Shown here: piece by piece, positions 38,576 to 47,535 of the stretch | Layout of the letters: every line of letters starts with the position of its first letter | Numbering within the stretch: the stretch's first letter is position 1 | Assembly (NCBI RefSeq): GCF_030160395.1 | Contig: NZ_BSOG01000001.1 | Location: forward strand, 772,117-836,116 | From: Chitinimonas prasina | GTDB taxonomy: Bacteria; Pseudomonadota; Gammaproteobacteria; Burkholderiales; Chitinimonadaceae | Length of the DNA stretch: 64,000 nucleotides | Direction of reading: 5' to 3' | Translations under genes and position numbers: made by a program | Notes under the pieces: generated by a model | What the model was told of the DNA's origin: nothing | What the model saw: only the letters and a program-made list of their open reading frames with translations | Database searches by the model: none

Positions 38576-39072
38576 AGCAGGTTTTCAGTGTACGCGACGC
38601 CCAGCCAGGCGATGCCCCGGCCCTGTACGAACTGGTCCGGGAGCTGGCCGCTTATGAAAAGCTCACCCATCAATGCACCGGCACACCAGAGCAGTTGCAC
38701 CAGCACCTGTGGGGGCCGCGCCCTTATATAGAAGCCTTGATTGCCGAAGTGCAGCGCAACGGCAAGCAGCACCCGGTAGGGTTTGCCTTGTATTTCCACA
38801 ACTATTCCACCTTCCTGGCTAAGCCTGGGCTGTACCTGGAAGACCTGTTCGTGCTGCCCGAGTATCGCCGCAACGGCATAGGCGAAGCCTTGTTCCGCGA
38901 GGTAGCCCAGCGTGCCGTGGCACGTGATTGCGGCCGCTTTGAGTGGGCCGTGCTGGACTGGAACACCCCGGCACTGGATTTCTACCGGGCCCTGGGGGCC
39001 ACGGTCATGCCGGAGTGGCGCATCTGCCGGGCCACCGGCAGTACCTTGCGCGCCATGGCGGAGCCCGGCTGA
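38572..39072 (+). CDS. GNAT-family N-acetyltransferase
   Basis: A 166-residue acetyltransferase with the acetyl-CoA motif LFVLPEYRRNGIGEALF and ending WAVLDWNTPALDFYRALGA, as in the spermidine/diamine acetyltransferase-like and YhbS-type branches. Coupled to the thioesterase gene. Acceptor substrate unknown; a diamine or thialysine is possible from the overall pattern. Confidence 0.85.
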   Translation: MKQVFSVRDAQPGDAPALYELVRELAAYEKLTHQCTGTPEQLHQHLWGPRPYIEALIAEVQRNGKQHPVGFALYFHNYSTFLAKPGLYLEDLFVLPEYRRNGIGEALFREVAQRAVARDCGRFEWAVLDWNTPALDFYRALGATVMPEWRICRATGSTLRAMAEPG

Positions 39073-39261
39073 ACCAGGCCGCCCACCCTCACTGGCGCTC
39101 GCTATCCTTTTGAATGCGTTACTACTTTTCAGTGACGCAGGTTGCTTACAGGCGCCGAGGAGGCGCGCTGCAGCTCATCCTCGATTTTTCGTATTTCGTC
39201 ACCTAAAGGCATCCCACTGCAGCCGAAAGCAGTAGGATCGCTCCCCGGCTACCAACTGCAC

Positions 39262-39277
39262 CCAGAACCGGTTCTGG
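39262..39277. promoter_or_regulatory. 16-bp palindrome before the M16 peptidase gene
   Basis: CCAGAACCGGTTCTGG is a perfect palindrome ending 22 bases before the ATG, immediately before the ribosome-binding site AAAGGAG. It may be an operator or an mRNA hairpin. Confidence 0.4.
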
Positions 39278-39299
39278 CCAAACCTACAAAGGAGCAAGC

Positions 39300-42134
39300 A
39301 TGCGTTTCACCCCCTTAAGTCTCGCCCTCGCCCTGTCGCTGGGCTTTGCCCTGCCGACTGCGGCCGCTGACGCCCCGGCAGCCCCCCCTGCCGGCACGCC
39401 TGCAGCGCAGGCGCCGGCCGCCGCCCCCACCAAGCTCAGCTCGGTCGAGGGGATAACCGAATACCGCCTGGCCAACGGCCTGCGCGTGTTGCTGGCGCCC
39501 GATGCATCCAAGCCCACCACCACGGTCAACATCACCTATCTGGTCGGTAGCCGGCACGAGAACTACGGTGAAACCGGCATGGCCCACCTGCTGGAGCATC
39601 TGGTGTTCAAGGGCACCCCCAGCCTGCCGGGCAAGAGCATCGTCGAGAACTTTGCCAAGCGTGGCATGCGCTACAACGGCACCACCTGGTACGACCGCAC
39701 CAATTACTACGAAACCTTCGCCGCCAGCGAAGACAACCTGGATTGGGCGCTCAAGATGGAAGCCGACCGCATGGTCAACAGCTTCATCGCCCGCAGCGAT
39801 CTGGAATCAGAGTTCTCGGTCGTACGCAACGAGATGGAAAGCGGCGAGAACAACCCCACCCGCATCCTGATGCAGCAGATGGCCGCCAGCGCCTATCAAT
39901 GGCACAACTACGGCAAGAGCACCATCGGCGCCCGCACCGACGTGGAAAACGTCAAGATCGAAAATCTGCAGGCCTTCTATCGCAACTACTATCAGCCGGA
40001 TAACGCCACCCTGACAGTGACCGGCAAGTTCGACGAAGCCAAGACCCTGGCCAAGATCGCCCAGCACTTCGGCAGTATCCCCAAGCCGGCCCGCAAGCTG
40101 CAGGACACCTACACGCTGGACCCGCAACAGGATGGCGCCCGCGAGCTGACCATCACCCGCGTGGGTGACACCCAGATCGTGGCCGCGCTCTACCATATGG
40201 CGCCCGGCGCCCACCCCGATGCCGCCGCCATGAGCCTGCTGGCGCAAATCATGGGCGATACTCCGACTGGCCGCCTGCACAAGGCCCTGGTTGAGAAGAA
40301 AAAGGTCGCCGGCGTCTGGGCCTACCCCTTCTCGCTGAAGGAGCCCGGCTACACCCTGTTCGTGGCTGATCTGAACAAGACCCAATCGCGCGAGGAAGCC
40401 CGCAAGATCATCCTGGCCGAACTGGAGAACGTGGCCAAGCAGCCTATCACCGAGGCCGAGCTCAAGCGTGCCAAGACCGCCCTGCTCAATGGCTATGAAA
40501 AGGCGATGTCCGATCCGGTCGCCTTTGGCGTAGCGCTGTCCGAGGAAATCGCCAAGGGCGACTGGCGCCTGTTCTTCCTGCAACGCGACCAGATCGAAGC
40601 CGCTACCGTGGCCGATGTACAGCGCGTGGCCGAGAACTATCTGCGTGAATCGAACCGCACCCTGGGCCAATTCGTACCAACCGACAAGCCGCAGCGCGCC
40701 GCCATCCCTGGCGCACCTGATGTGCAAAAGCTGGTGGAAGGCTACAAGGGCAAGGCTGCCATGGCCGAGGGCGAAAGTTTCGACCCCAGCCCAGCCAATA
40801 TCGAGAGCCGCACTACTCGCCTGACGCTGGGCAACGGCATGCAGGTCGCCCTGCTGCCCAAGAAGACCCGTGGCAACACGGTGAATGGCAGCATTACCCT
40901 GCGCATGGGTGACGAGAAGAGCCTGTTCGGCCAAAGCACCAATGCCGAGCTGGCTGGCGCGATGCTGCAACGCGGCGCCGGCAAGCTGAGCCGCCAGGAG
41001 CTGGCCGACAAGCTGGAAGAACTGAAGGCCAAGCTGAGCGTCTCGGCCAGCGCCACCCAGGTGCGCGTGGGCTTTGAAACCCGCCGCGACAAGCTGCCTG
41101 AGCTGTTGGCCGTGATCCGTGACGTGCTGCGCAGCCCCACCTTCCCAGCCGCCGAGTTCGAAAGCCTGCGTACTGAGTCCATCACCGGGCTGGAAGAGCA
41201 GATGCGCCAACCCGAGGCGGTAGCGCAGAAGGCCGTGGAAAAGCATGGCAACAACTACCCCAAGGGTGATGTGCGTGCCAGCATGAGCTTCGACGAAGCC
41301 ATCGCCAGCTACAAGGCGGCCAAGCTGGCCGATGCCAAGGCTTTCTACAGCCGCTTCTATGGCGCGCAGAATGGCCAGCTGGCTCTGGTGGGCGACTTTG
41401 ACAAGGCCGAAGCCGAAGCCCAGTTGAAGCAGCTGTTTGGCGACTGGAAGGCGAAGGCTGCCTACCAGCGCGTGGAAATGCCGTTTGTGGTCACCAAGCC
41501 GGCCGCACTGACGCTGGAGACCCCGGACAAGGCCAATGCCGCCTATATCGCCAGCCTGCCGCTGAAGCTGGCCGATACCTCGCCCGATCTGCAAGCCCTG
41601 CAACTGGCAACCCGCGTGCTGGGCGGCGGTGCGTTGAAGAACCGGCTGATGGACAGGCTGCGCCAGAAGGAAGGTATCAGCTACGGTGCCGGCAGCTGGC
41701 TGAGCGTACCTAGCCTGGATGACGATGCCTCGCTGGGCATGTATGCCATCTATGCACCGCAGAACCTCGACAAGCTGAAGAATGGCGTCGCCGAGGAGAT
41801 CGCCAAGCTGGTGAAGGAAGGCGTGACCGAACAGGAACTGAGCGACGCCAAGAGCGGCCTGCTGCAGGAAGCCACCATGGGCCGCACCCAGGATGCACGC
41901 CTGGCCGGTGCACTGGCGGGCCAGCTCTACCTGAAGCGCACCATGGCTTTTACTGCCGATGCCGAAGCCAAGCTCAAAGCCACCACGCTGGAGCAGGTGA
42001 ACGCCGCCATCAAGCGCTATGTCGATCCTGAGAAGCTGGTACAAGCCTGGGCCGGTGACTTTGCCAATGCGGCCAAGAAAGCCGCCGAAGCAAAGAAGGC
42101 CGAAGAGCAGAAGAAGACCGCCTCAGCGCAGTAA
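39300..42134 (+). CDS. Exported M16-family zinc peptidase, two-domain
   Basis: A 944-residue pitrilysin-like protease with a signal peptide (ending PTAAADA) and a Pro/Ala linker. The N-terminal M16 half has the inverted zinc motif HLLEH at residues 96-100 and the distal Glu; the C-terminal half is the inactive partner. The Lys/Glu-rich C-terminus (KKAEEQKKTASAQ) is probably flexible. Probably periplasmic, degrading peptides. Strong AGGAG ribosome-binding site, biased codons. Transcribed alone. Confidence 0.94.
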   Translation: MRFTPLSLALALSLGFALPTAAADAPAAPPAGTPAAQAPAAAPTKLSSVEGITEYRLANGLRVLLAPDASKPTTTVNITYLVGSRHENYGETGMAHLLEHLVFKGTPSLPGKSIVENFAKRGMRYNGTTWYDRTNYYETFAASEDNLDWALKMEADRMVNSFIARSDLESEFSVVRNEMESGENNPTRILMQQMAASAYQWHNYGKSTIGARTDVENVKIENLQAFYRNYYQPDNATLTVTGKFDEAKTLAKIAQHFGSIPKPARKLQDTYTLDPQQDGARELTITRVGDTQIVAALYHMAPGAHPDAAAMSLLAQIMGDTPTGRLHKALVEKKKVAGVWAYPFSLKEPGYTLFVADLNKTQSREEARKIILAELENVAKQPITEAELKRAKTALLNGYEKAMSDPVAFGVALSEEIAKGDWRLFFLQRDQIEAATVADVQRVAENYLRESNRTLGQFVPTDKPQRAAIPGAPDVQKLVEGYKGKAAMAEGESFDPSPANIESRTTRLTLGNGMQVALLPKKTRGNTVNGSITLRMGDEKSLFGQSTNAELAGAMLQRGAGKLSRQELADKLEELKAKLSVSASATQVRVGFETRRDKLPELLAVIRDVLRSPTFPAAEFESLRTESITGLEEQMRQPEAVAQKAVEKHGNNYPKGDVRASMSFDEAIASYKAAKLADAKAFYSRFYGAQNGQLALVGDFDKAEAEAQLKQLFGDWKAKAAYQRVEMPFVVTKPAALTLETPDKANAAYIASLPLKLADTSPDLQALQLATRVLGGGALKNRLMDRLRQKEGISYGAGSWLSVPSLDDDASLGMYAIYAPQNLDKLKNGVAEEIAKLVKEGVTEQELSDAKSGLLQEATMGRTQDARLAGALAGQLYLKRTMAFTADAEAKLKATTLEQVNAAIKRYVDPEKLVQAWAGDFANAAKKAAEAKKAEEQKKTASAQ

Positions 42135-42151
42135 GCTGACTGCCTCAGCCA

Positions 42152-42176
42152 ACGCCCGGTTCGCCGGGCGTTTTTT
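42152..42176 (+). terminator. Intrinsic terminator of the M16 peptidase gene
   Basis: Stem ACGCCCGG / CCGGGCGT with a TTCG loop and six T; overlaps the yqiA stop codon on the other strand. Confidence 0.88.
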
Positions 42177-42765
42177 ATGGTTGGGCGGCAGGCGGGTCGA
42201 TGCCGGCGTAGGCCAGCACCTCAGGCAGCATGGACTGCCAATGCTGGAAGCCATGGTCGCCCCCGTCGAAAACGGTCTGGCGTGCGCCGGCGTAGTAGTC
42301 CACTGCCTGACGGTAATCGAGGGTTTCGTCACCGGTCTCCACCAACAGCCAGTAGCGCGCTGGGGTCAGGCGGGTGGGCAGCAGCGTCACCAGCTCGGCC
42401 ATATGGTCGGTGGTCAGCAGGTATTCCTCGCCGGTGTAGAGATTACGCTGCGGCCCCAGCAAACCATCCAGCAAGGTATGCGGGCGCACTGCCGGGTTAA
42501 TCAGCACCGCCCTGCAGCCATAGCGCTCAGCAACCCAGGTGGCGTAAAACCCACCGAGTGAGCTACCCACGCAAGTCACGTCCGCCGGGTTGCGGTCAGC
42601 CAACCAGCTGGCAATCTGGTTGGCTGCTCTGGCCGGTGAATAGTGCAGTGCCGGGCAATGGAAATGCTGACCCAGATTGCGCTCGGCCAGCCAGGCCACA
42701 GTTTGTTGCGCCTTGATGGAGGCGGGGCTGCTGTTGAAACCGTGCAGATAGAGTAGGGTTTTCAT
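42175..42765 (-). CDS. yqiA: YqiA-like alpha/beta-hydrolase (esterase)
   Basis: A 196-residue hydrolase: LLYLHGFNSSPASIKAQ at the start, nucleophile elbow GSSLGGFYA, Asp region and final His in GGDHGFQ. This matches the YqiA/UPF0227 esterase family. The ATG at 42765 gives normal length. Last gene of the leftward xth-ampG-STAS-yqiA group. Confidence 0.9.
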   Translation of the reverse strand: MKTLLYLHGFNSSPASIKAQQTVAWLAERNLGQHFHCPALHYSPARAANQIASWLADRNPADVTCVGSSLGGFYATWVAERYGCRAVLINPAVRPHTLLDGLLGPQRNLYTGEEYLLTTDHMAELVTLLPTRLTPARYWLLVETGDETLDYRQAVDYYAGARQTVFDGGDHGFQHWQSMLPEVLAYAGIDPPAAQP

Positions 42766-42874
42766 GATGGGCGCGAGAAAGCAGACATGGCCTGCGCTCG
42801 CTAGTGCGGGCGACAGGCCAAGCGGGGTGGACATGGTGGTGGCATGCCCCTGGGCAGGGCTTACCCAGGCGGGC

Positions 42875-43174
42875 TCAATCCAACTCGAACAGACGGCCGA
42901 AATTGGCGACGTCCAGTACGGCGCGTACCGTGCCACGTGTATTGGTCAGGCGTATCGGGCTTTGTCCCAGCCGCTCCCTCAGCAGTAGCAGCATGCCCAG
43001 CGCCGCACTATCCATGTAGTCCACGCCATCAAAGTCAATCTCCAGCGAGGCGATATCCAGATTGGCCATGACCTGCTGGCTGGCATCCTTGAAGGGCCGA
43101 TGCGCCTCAAAGGTAAAGTCGCCGGACAAGGCTATGCGGGCGTGGCCGCCGTTGAGGCTGACAATGGCTTCCAT
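42875..43174 (-). CDS. STAS-domain anti-sigma factor antagonist-like protein
   Basis: A 99-residue stand-alone STAS domain (IALSGDFTFEAHRPF ... VDYMDSAALGMLLLLRE), including the Ser that is phosphorylated in SpoIIAA-type proteins (DSAALG). An ATG with AGGAAG 10 bases upstream was preferred over a TTG 33 bases earlier. Its partner kinase is not in the window. Possibly a phosphorylation-controlled switch. Confidence 0.82.
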   Translation of the reverse strand: MEAIVSLNGGHARIALSGDFTFEAHRPFKDASQQVMANLDIASLEIDFDGVDYMDSAALGMLLLLRERLGQSPIRLTNTRGTVRAVLDVANFGRLFELD

Positions 43175-43207
43175 GGTGGGTGCTTCCTGACTTGGGTTGG
43201 TACTCAA

Positions 43208-44668
43208 TCAGTCTAGTGCCTGCGGCGACTGATTGCTGGGGGAGTGCAAGGCATCGATACGCGGCCGTAGCCACCACAGCAGCAGCAAGCCGGGTAGCGC
43301 CGCCACCACGGTATAGACAAAGAAGGTGCTCCAGCCGAGCTGATCCACCAACACCCCCGATGCCGGGCCGACATAGACCCGGCCAAAGGCAGCCAGCGCC
43401 GACAGCAGGGCAAACTGGGTGGCTGTGTAGCGGGCGTTGCAAAGCGTCATCAGCAGGGCGACAAACGCGGCCGTACCCATGCCGCCGCAAAGGTTCTCCA
43501 CCCCCACGGCCGCCACCATGATCTGGAACACGTAGGGGTGCTGGCCCGAGATCGATAGCCACCAATACATCAGGTTGGAGACTGCCTGCAGGGCACCGAA
43601 CAGCATGAGGGCACGCCATAGGCCCAGTTTGACCATCCACAAGCCGCCCAGCACGGCGCCGACCAGGGTGGCCAGCAGGCCAAAGACCTTGTTGACCTCG
43701 CCCACGGCGGTCTGGCTGAAACCCATGCCGCGCAGCAGAAAGGCCGTGGTCAGGCTGCCGGCAAAGGCATCGCCCAGCTTGTAGAAAATGATCAGCGCCA
43801 GGATGGCCCAGGCGCCCTTGCGCGAGATGAACTCATCCAGCGGCCCCAGCAGCGCCGGAAAGCCCATTTGCCGTGCCAGCCACAAGGCCAGCACGCCACC
43901 GGCAGTGACCTCTGCCACCAGGTAGAACAGCGCCCAGCCCTTGCTGTCGGTCGGCACGCCCAGCAGGGCCAACCCGCGCGAGGCCAGCCAATAACCGAGC
44001 AGGGCGCCAGCCAACATGGCCAGGAAACCCTTCAGCTCCTGCCCGGCAGGGCTTCTTGGGCCTTCAGGCAAGGCCAGCCTGGGGCCGAACAAGGTCACCA
44101 GCGCCATGCTGCCCATCAAGGCCGCCATCAGCTTGTAGGTGTTGTTCCAGCCCAGGAACTTCTCGGCAATGATCAGCGCCAGGGCCCCCGAGGTCAGCAT
44201 GGCCAGGCGATAGCCCAGGGTGGTCACGGCCGCCCCGGCGCCGCGCTCATCCTCCTGCAGCAGCTCGGTGCGGTAGGCATCAAACACCACGTCCTGGCTA
44301 GCCGATAGAAACGCCACGATCACACCGAAGACCGCCAGCCAGCCAGCCGAAGCCACCGGGTCCAGCAGCGACATGGCGAAAATGGCGGCCGCCAGCGCCA
44401 ATTGGGTCAGCACCAGCCAGCCACGCCGCCGCCCCAGCCAGGTGGGCTCAAAGCGGTCAAGCAGGGGTGACCAGAGAAACTTGAAGGTATAGGGCAGGCC
44501 CACCAGGGTGAACCAGCCAATGGTTGTGATATCCACCCCCGATACTGTCAGCCAGGCCTGCAGGCTGGCCGCAGTGAGCGCCAGCGGCAGCCCGGAGGCA
44601 AAGCCCAGCAGCAGGACGATGGCAACCCGGCGGTTGCCGAAAACCGACAGATAGTTGGAGAGCGTCAT
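43208..44668 (-). CDS. ampG: AmpG-type muropeptide permease
   Basis: A 486-residue MFS transporter with 12 or more hydrophobic segments, starting with LLLGFASGLPLALTAASLQAWL and GLPYTFKFLWSPLLDR, which are AmpG signatures. It imports GlcNAc-anhydromuropeptides for cell-wall recycling and beta-lactamase induction. It lies 3 bases after xth. Confidence 0.93.
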   Translation of the reverse strand: MTLSNYLSVFGNRRVAIVLLLGFASGLPLALTAASLQAWLTVSGVDITTIGWFTLVGLPYTFKFLWSPLLDRFEPTWLGRRRGWLVLTQLALAAAIFAMSLLDPVASAGWLAVFGVIVAFLSASQDVVFDAYRTELLQEDERGAGAAVTTLGYRLAMLTSGALALIIAEKFLGWNNTYKLMAALMGSMALVTLFGPRLALPEGPRSPAGQELKGFLAMLAGALLGYWLASRGLALLGVPTDSKGWALFYLVAEVTAGGVLALWLARQMGFPALLGPLDEFISRKGAWAILALIIFYKLGDAFAGSLTTAFLLRGMGFSQTAVGEVNKVFGLLATLVGAVLGGLWMVKLGLWRALMLFGALQAVSNLMYWWLSISGQHPYVFQIMVAAVGVENLCGGMGTAAFVALLMTLCNARYTATQFALLSALAAFGRVYVGPASGVLVDQLGWSTFFVYTVVAALPGLLLLWWLRPRIDALHSPSNQSPQALD

Positions 44669-44671
44669 CGC

Positions 44672-45442
44672 TTACAGCTCGCCCGTGTAGTCCATGATCA
44701 GGGGCGCATGATCGGAGAATTTGATCTCCTTGTAGATGCTGGCGCTGAGCGCACGCTGCGCCAGGCCCGGCGTGGTGATCTGGTAGTCGATGCGCCAGCC
44801 CACATCCTTGGCGTAGGCCTGACCTCGATTGCTCCACCAGGTGTAGCCCGGTGCCTCCGGGTAGAGGGTACGCCACACATCCACCCAGCCCAGGCCCAAC
44901 AGTTCGGTCAGCCAGGCGCGCTCCTCAGGCAGGAAACCGGAATTCTTCAGATTGCCCTTCCAGTTCTTTAGATCGATGGGCTGGTGGGCGATGTTCCAGT
45001 CGCCGCACACCACAATCTCCCGTCCTTCTGCCAGCATCTGCCGCATATGGGGTAGGAAGCGCTCCAGGAAGGCGAACTTGATAGTCTGGCGCTCCTCGCC
45101 GCTGGAACCCGATGGCAGATAAAGCGAGATGACCGACAGCGGGCCGAAATCGGCACGCAGATAGCGTCCCTCCGTGTCGATATCAGGTATGCCCAGGCCC
45201 TCGATGACGGCATCGGGCTGCTTGCGGCTGTAAATGCCCACGCCGCTATAGCCTTTTTTCTCGGCCGGATGGAAAAAACCATGGTAACCGGCCGGGGCCA
45301 GCATGGCCTCGCTCATATCCGGCAATTGCGCCTTCAGTTCCTGCAGGCACACCACGTCTGCCCCGGTCTGGGGCAGCCAATCGAAGAAGCCTTTGTTGGC
45401 TGCGGAGCGGATGCCATTGAGGTTGGCGGAAATTATTCGCAT
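44672..45442 (-). CDS. xth: Exodeoxyribonuclease III
   Basis: A 256-residue AP endonuclease of the EEP fold. Active site residues are in ISANLNGIRSA, CLQELK (metal Glu), GDWNIAH, and the final SDHAPL catalytic Asp-His. It repairs abasic sites. First gene of the leftward group; divergent from pyrE. Confidence 0.96.
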   Translation of the reverse strand: MRIISANLNGIRSAANKGFFDWLPQTGADVVCLQELKAQLPDMSEAMLAPAGYHGFFHPAEKKGYSGVGIYSRKQPDAVIEGLGIPDIDTEGRYLRADFGPLSVISLYLPSGSSGEERQTIKFAFLERFLPHMRQMLAEGREIVVCGDWNIAHQPIDLKNWKGNLKNSGFLPEERAWLTELLGLGWVDVWRTLYPEAPGYTWWSNRGQAYAKDVGWRIDYQITTPGLAQRALSASIYKEIKFSDHAPLIMDYTGEL

Positions 45443-45521
45443 GGATGATGACCGGCAGGGCAGATAAGGAAACGGAATGATATGCTATAAATCCTTGAAC
45501 CCCGCATAGCCACTTGTTTTC

Positions 45522-46163
45522 ATGAGCATGTCACGCACCGATTTCATTGCCTTCGCCGTCCAGCAGAATGTGCTGCGCTTCGGCGAGTTCCAGACCAAGG
45601 CCGGCCGACTGTCGCCCTACTTCTTCAACGCAGGGCTGTTTCACGACGGCGCCAGCATCGGCCGCCTGGCTGATTTCTACGCCGATGCGGCCATCGCCTC
45701 AGGCGTAAGCTTCGACATGCTGTTTGGTCCGGCCTACAAGGGCATCTCCTTGGCCGCCACAACGGCAGTCGCACTTGCCGAAAAAGGTCGGAATGTGCCG
45801 TTTTGTTTCAATCGCAAGGAAGCCAAGGACCACGGCGAGGGCGGCACCCTTATCGGTGCGCCGCTCAAGGGCCGGGTCATGATCATCGACGATGTCATCT
45901 CGGCCGGCACCTCGGTGCGGGAGTCGGTGGAACTGATCCGTGCACAGGGCGCAGAGCCTGCTGGCGTGCTGATTGCGCTGGATAGGCAGGAGCGCGGACA
46001 AGGTACGCAATCGGCGGTACAGGAGGTCACGGCACGCTACGGCATTCCCGTGGTGGCCATCGCCAATCTGACCGATCTGATCGCTTTTTTGAACGGTCAA
46101 CCGGAGCTGGAACGCAATTTGCAAGCGGTTGAGCGTTATCGCGCCGAATTTGGCGTGGCCTGA
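45522..46163 (+). CDS. pyrE: Orotate phosphoribosyltransferase
   Basis: A 213-residue enzyme of pyrimidine synthesis (orotate + PRPP to OMP). [11 protein letters not shown], the catalytic loop [11 protein letters not shown], and the PRPP-binding motif [12 protein letters not shown] are present. The start could be either of two in-frame ATGs six bases apart. Followed 11 bases later by the DUF4124 gene. Confidence 0.97.
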   Translation: MSMSRTDFIAFAVQQNVLRFGEFQTKAGRLSPYFFNAGLFHDGASIGRLADFYADAAIASGVSFDMLFGPAYKGISLAATTAVALAEKGRNVPFCFNRKEAKDHGEGGTLIGAPLKGRVMIIDDVISAGTSVRESVELIRAQGAEPAGVLIALDRQERGQGTQSAVQEVTARYGIPVVAIANLTDLIAFLNGQPELERNLQAVERYRAEFGVA

Positions 46164-46174
46164 GGAAAACCGTC

Positions 46175-46798
46175 ATGTCTCACCACCGTCTGCTCATACT
46201 GCCCCTGATCGCCATGGCGCTCACCGCCCATGCTGGCGAAACGCTTTACAAGTGGGTAGATGAAAACGGCAAGGTGCAGTACAGCGACAAGCCCCCCATG
46301 CAGCAAAACAAGCGGGGCATGACCGAGCTGAACAAGCAAGGCATGCCCATACGCCAGACCGAGGGCATACTGACACCCGAGCAGCAGGCCGCCCGCAATG
46401 CCGAGCTGGCCAAGCTGCGGGAAGAAGAGCGCAAGGCACTGGAGGCACGTCGCCGCGACAATGCCCTGGTCAACAGCTTTAGCAAGACCAGCGAGATCGA
46501 CGCCATACGTGACCGCAATCTGGAACAGCTGCAGGCCAATATACAGTCTGACCGCCTGCGGCTGGAGGCGGCCACCAAGCGCGTCAACAGCTTCCAGACA
46601 CAGATCGACAAGCTGACCAAGGCCAAGAAGAAGGTGCCCAACGATCTGATGACGGATTTGACGGAACGCCAGGCCGAGGTGGCCAAGATCAATGCCAGCA
46701 TTGCTGCACGCAATCTGGAGATCGAAGAAGTGAAGAACCGCGCCGAAGCCGACAAAAAGCGGCTGGTGGAGCTGCGCGGCGAGAGCGTACGGCGCTAG
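46175..46798 (+). CDS. DUF4124-domain exported protein
   Basis: A 207-residue protein with a signal peptide (MALTAHAGE cleavage) and an N-terminal DUF4124 domain (LYKWVDENGKVQYSDKPP), followed by a long coiled coil rich in Lys, Glu, Arg and Ala. Periplasmic, function unknown. Probably in the pyrE operon. Overlaps the convergent next gene by four bases. Confidence 0.85.
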   Translation: MSHHRLLILPLIAMALTAHAGETLYKWVDENGKVQYSDKPPMQQNKRGMTELNKQGMPIRQTEGILTPEQQAARNAELAKLREEERKALEARRRDNALVNSFSKTSEIDAIRDRNLEQLQANIQSDRLRLEAATKRVNSFQTQIDKLTKAKKKVPNDLMTDLTERQAEVAKINASIAARNLEIEEVKNRAEADKKRLVELRGESVRR

Positions 46799-47313
46799 CC
46801 CATGCGGTTGGCTTCTGCCTGCAGCGCCAGCACCAGTCCACGGAAGCTGTCGGCCGCGGGCAGTCTGACCTCGCGGCTACGCAAGGCATGGTCGGCATCC
46901 CAAACATCGAGCGGGCCCAGACCATCCACCACCCGGTAGTACCAGGACTGCACCACCCTGAAGGGATTGGGCCCCTCCGTCGCCAGCAGCAAGCTGGTGG
47001 CGCGCACCGAAGTCACCTCGCTGAGTGGTGGATCGTCATCATGGCTCTGCATCCACAAGGCCCCCATGGCTGCAGAGAGCGCATGCTCATCAAGGGCGCT
47101 GACCTCACCGGGGCCAGCCACCACCCTGCCGGTGAGCAGTTCGCCGTCGGGACACAGTTCAACTACCGACAAGCCCCCCTCGGCAGAGCGCGAGACTTCG
47201 AGCGAGAAATTGCTGACCTTGCCCTGATGGAACACGCTGACATTGCTACGCAAGGTCAGCGGCACGGACATCAATAGGCGCAAGGTGCTTTGCAGGGCTT
47301 GTTCGGATTGCAT
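46795..47313 (-). CDS. Hypothetical protein
   Basis: A 172-residue soluble protein of no recognised family. The ATG at 47313 was chosen; an earlier start is possible but would add an improbable N-terminus. Motif-like stretches are SVVELCPDGELLTGRVV and WYYRVVDGLGPLDVWDADHALRSRE. It overlaps the DUF4124 gene convergently. It has no visible partner. Confidence 0.6.
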   Translation of the reverse strand: MQSEQALQSTLRLLMSVPLTLRSNVSVFHQGKVSNFSLEVSRSAEGGLSVVELCPDGELLTGRVVAGPGEVSALDEHALSAAMGALWMQSHDDDPPLSEVTSVRATSLLLATEGPNPFRVVQSWYYRVVDGLGPLDVWDADHALRSREVRLPAADSFRGLVLALQAEANRMG

Positions 47314-47535
47314 GGAATGAGTAATAAGGAAGCCGGGACGAATGACGTTATTGATAACCGGTATGGCAAATAAATGCAGTGTTTTTACTACCAAACCCGC
47401 TACGGAATCATACGCAAAAACGCTATGCCAATCACATATTATAAGTGATAGCCCCGGCCGGCACCGCAGCTACCAAGCCCGCCAAACGGCGGCGGGGCTT
47501 GCTTCCACAGCCTGCTGTGCTAGGCTCCGACGACC

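Noticed and set aside
39807-42044. 745-codon open frame opposite the M16 peptidase
   Set aside because: Antisense shadow; the forward gene has intact zinc motifs and signal peptide.
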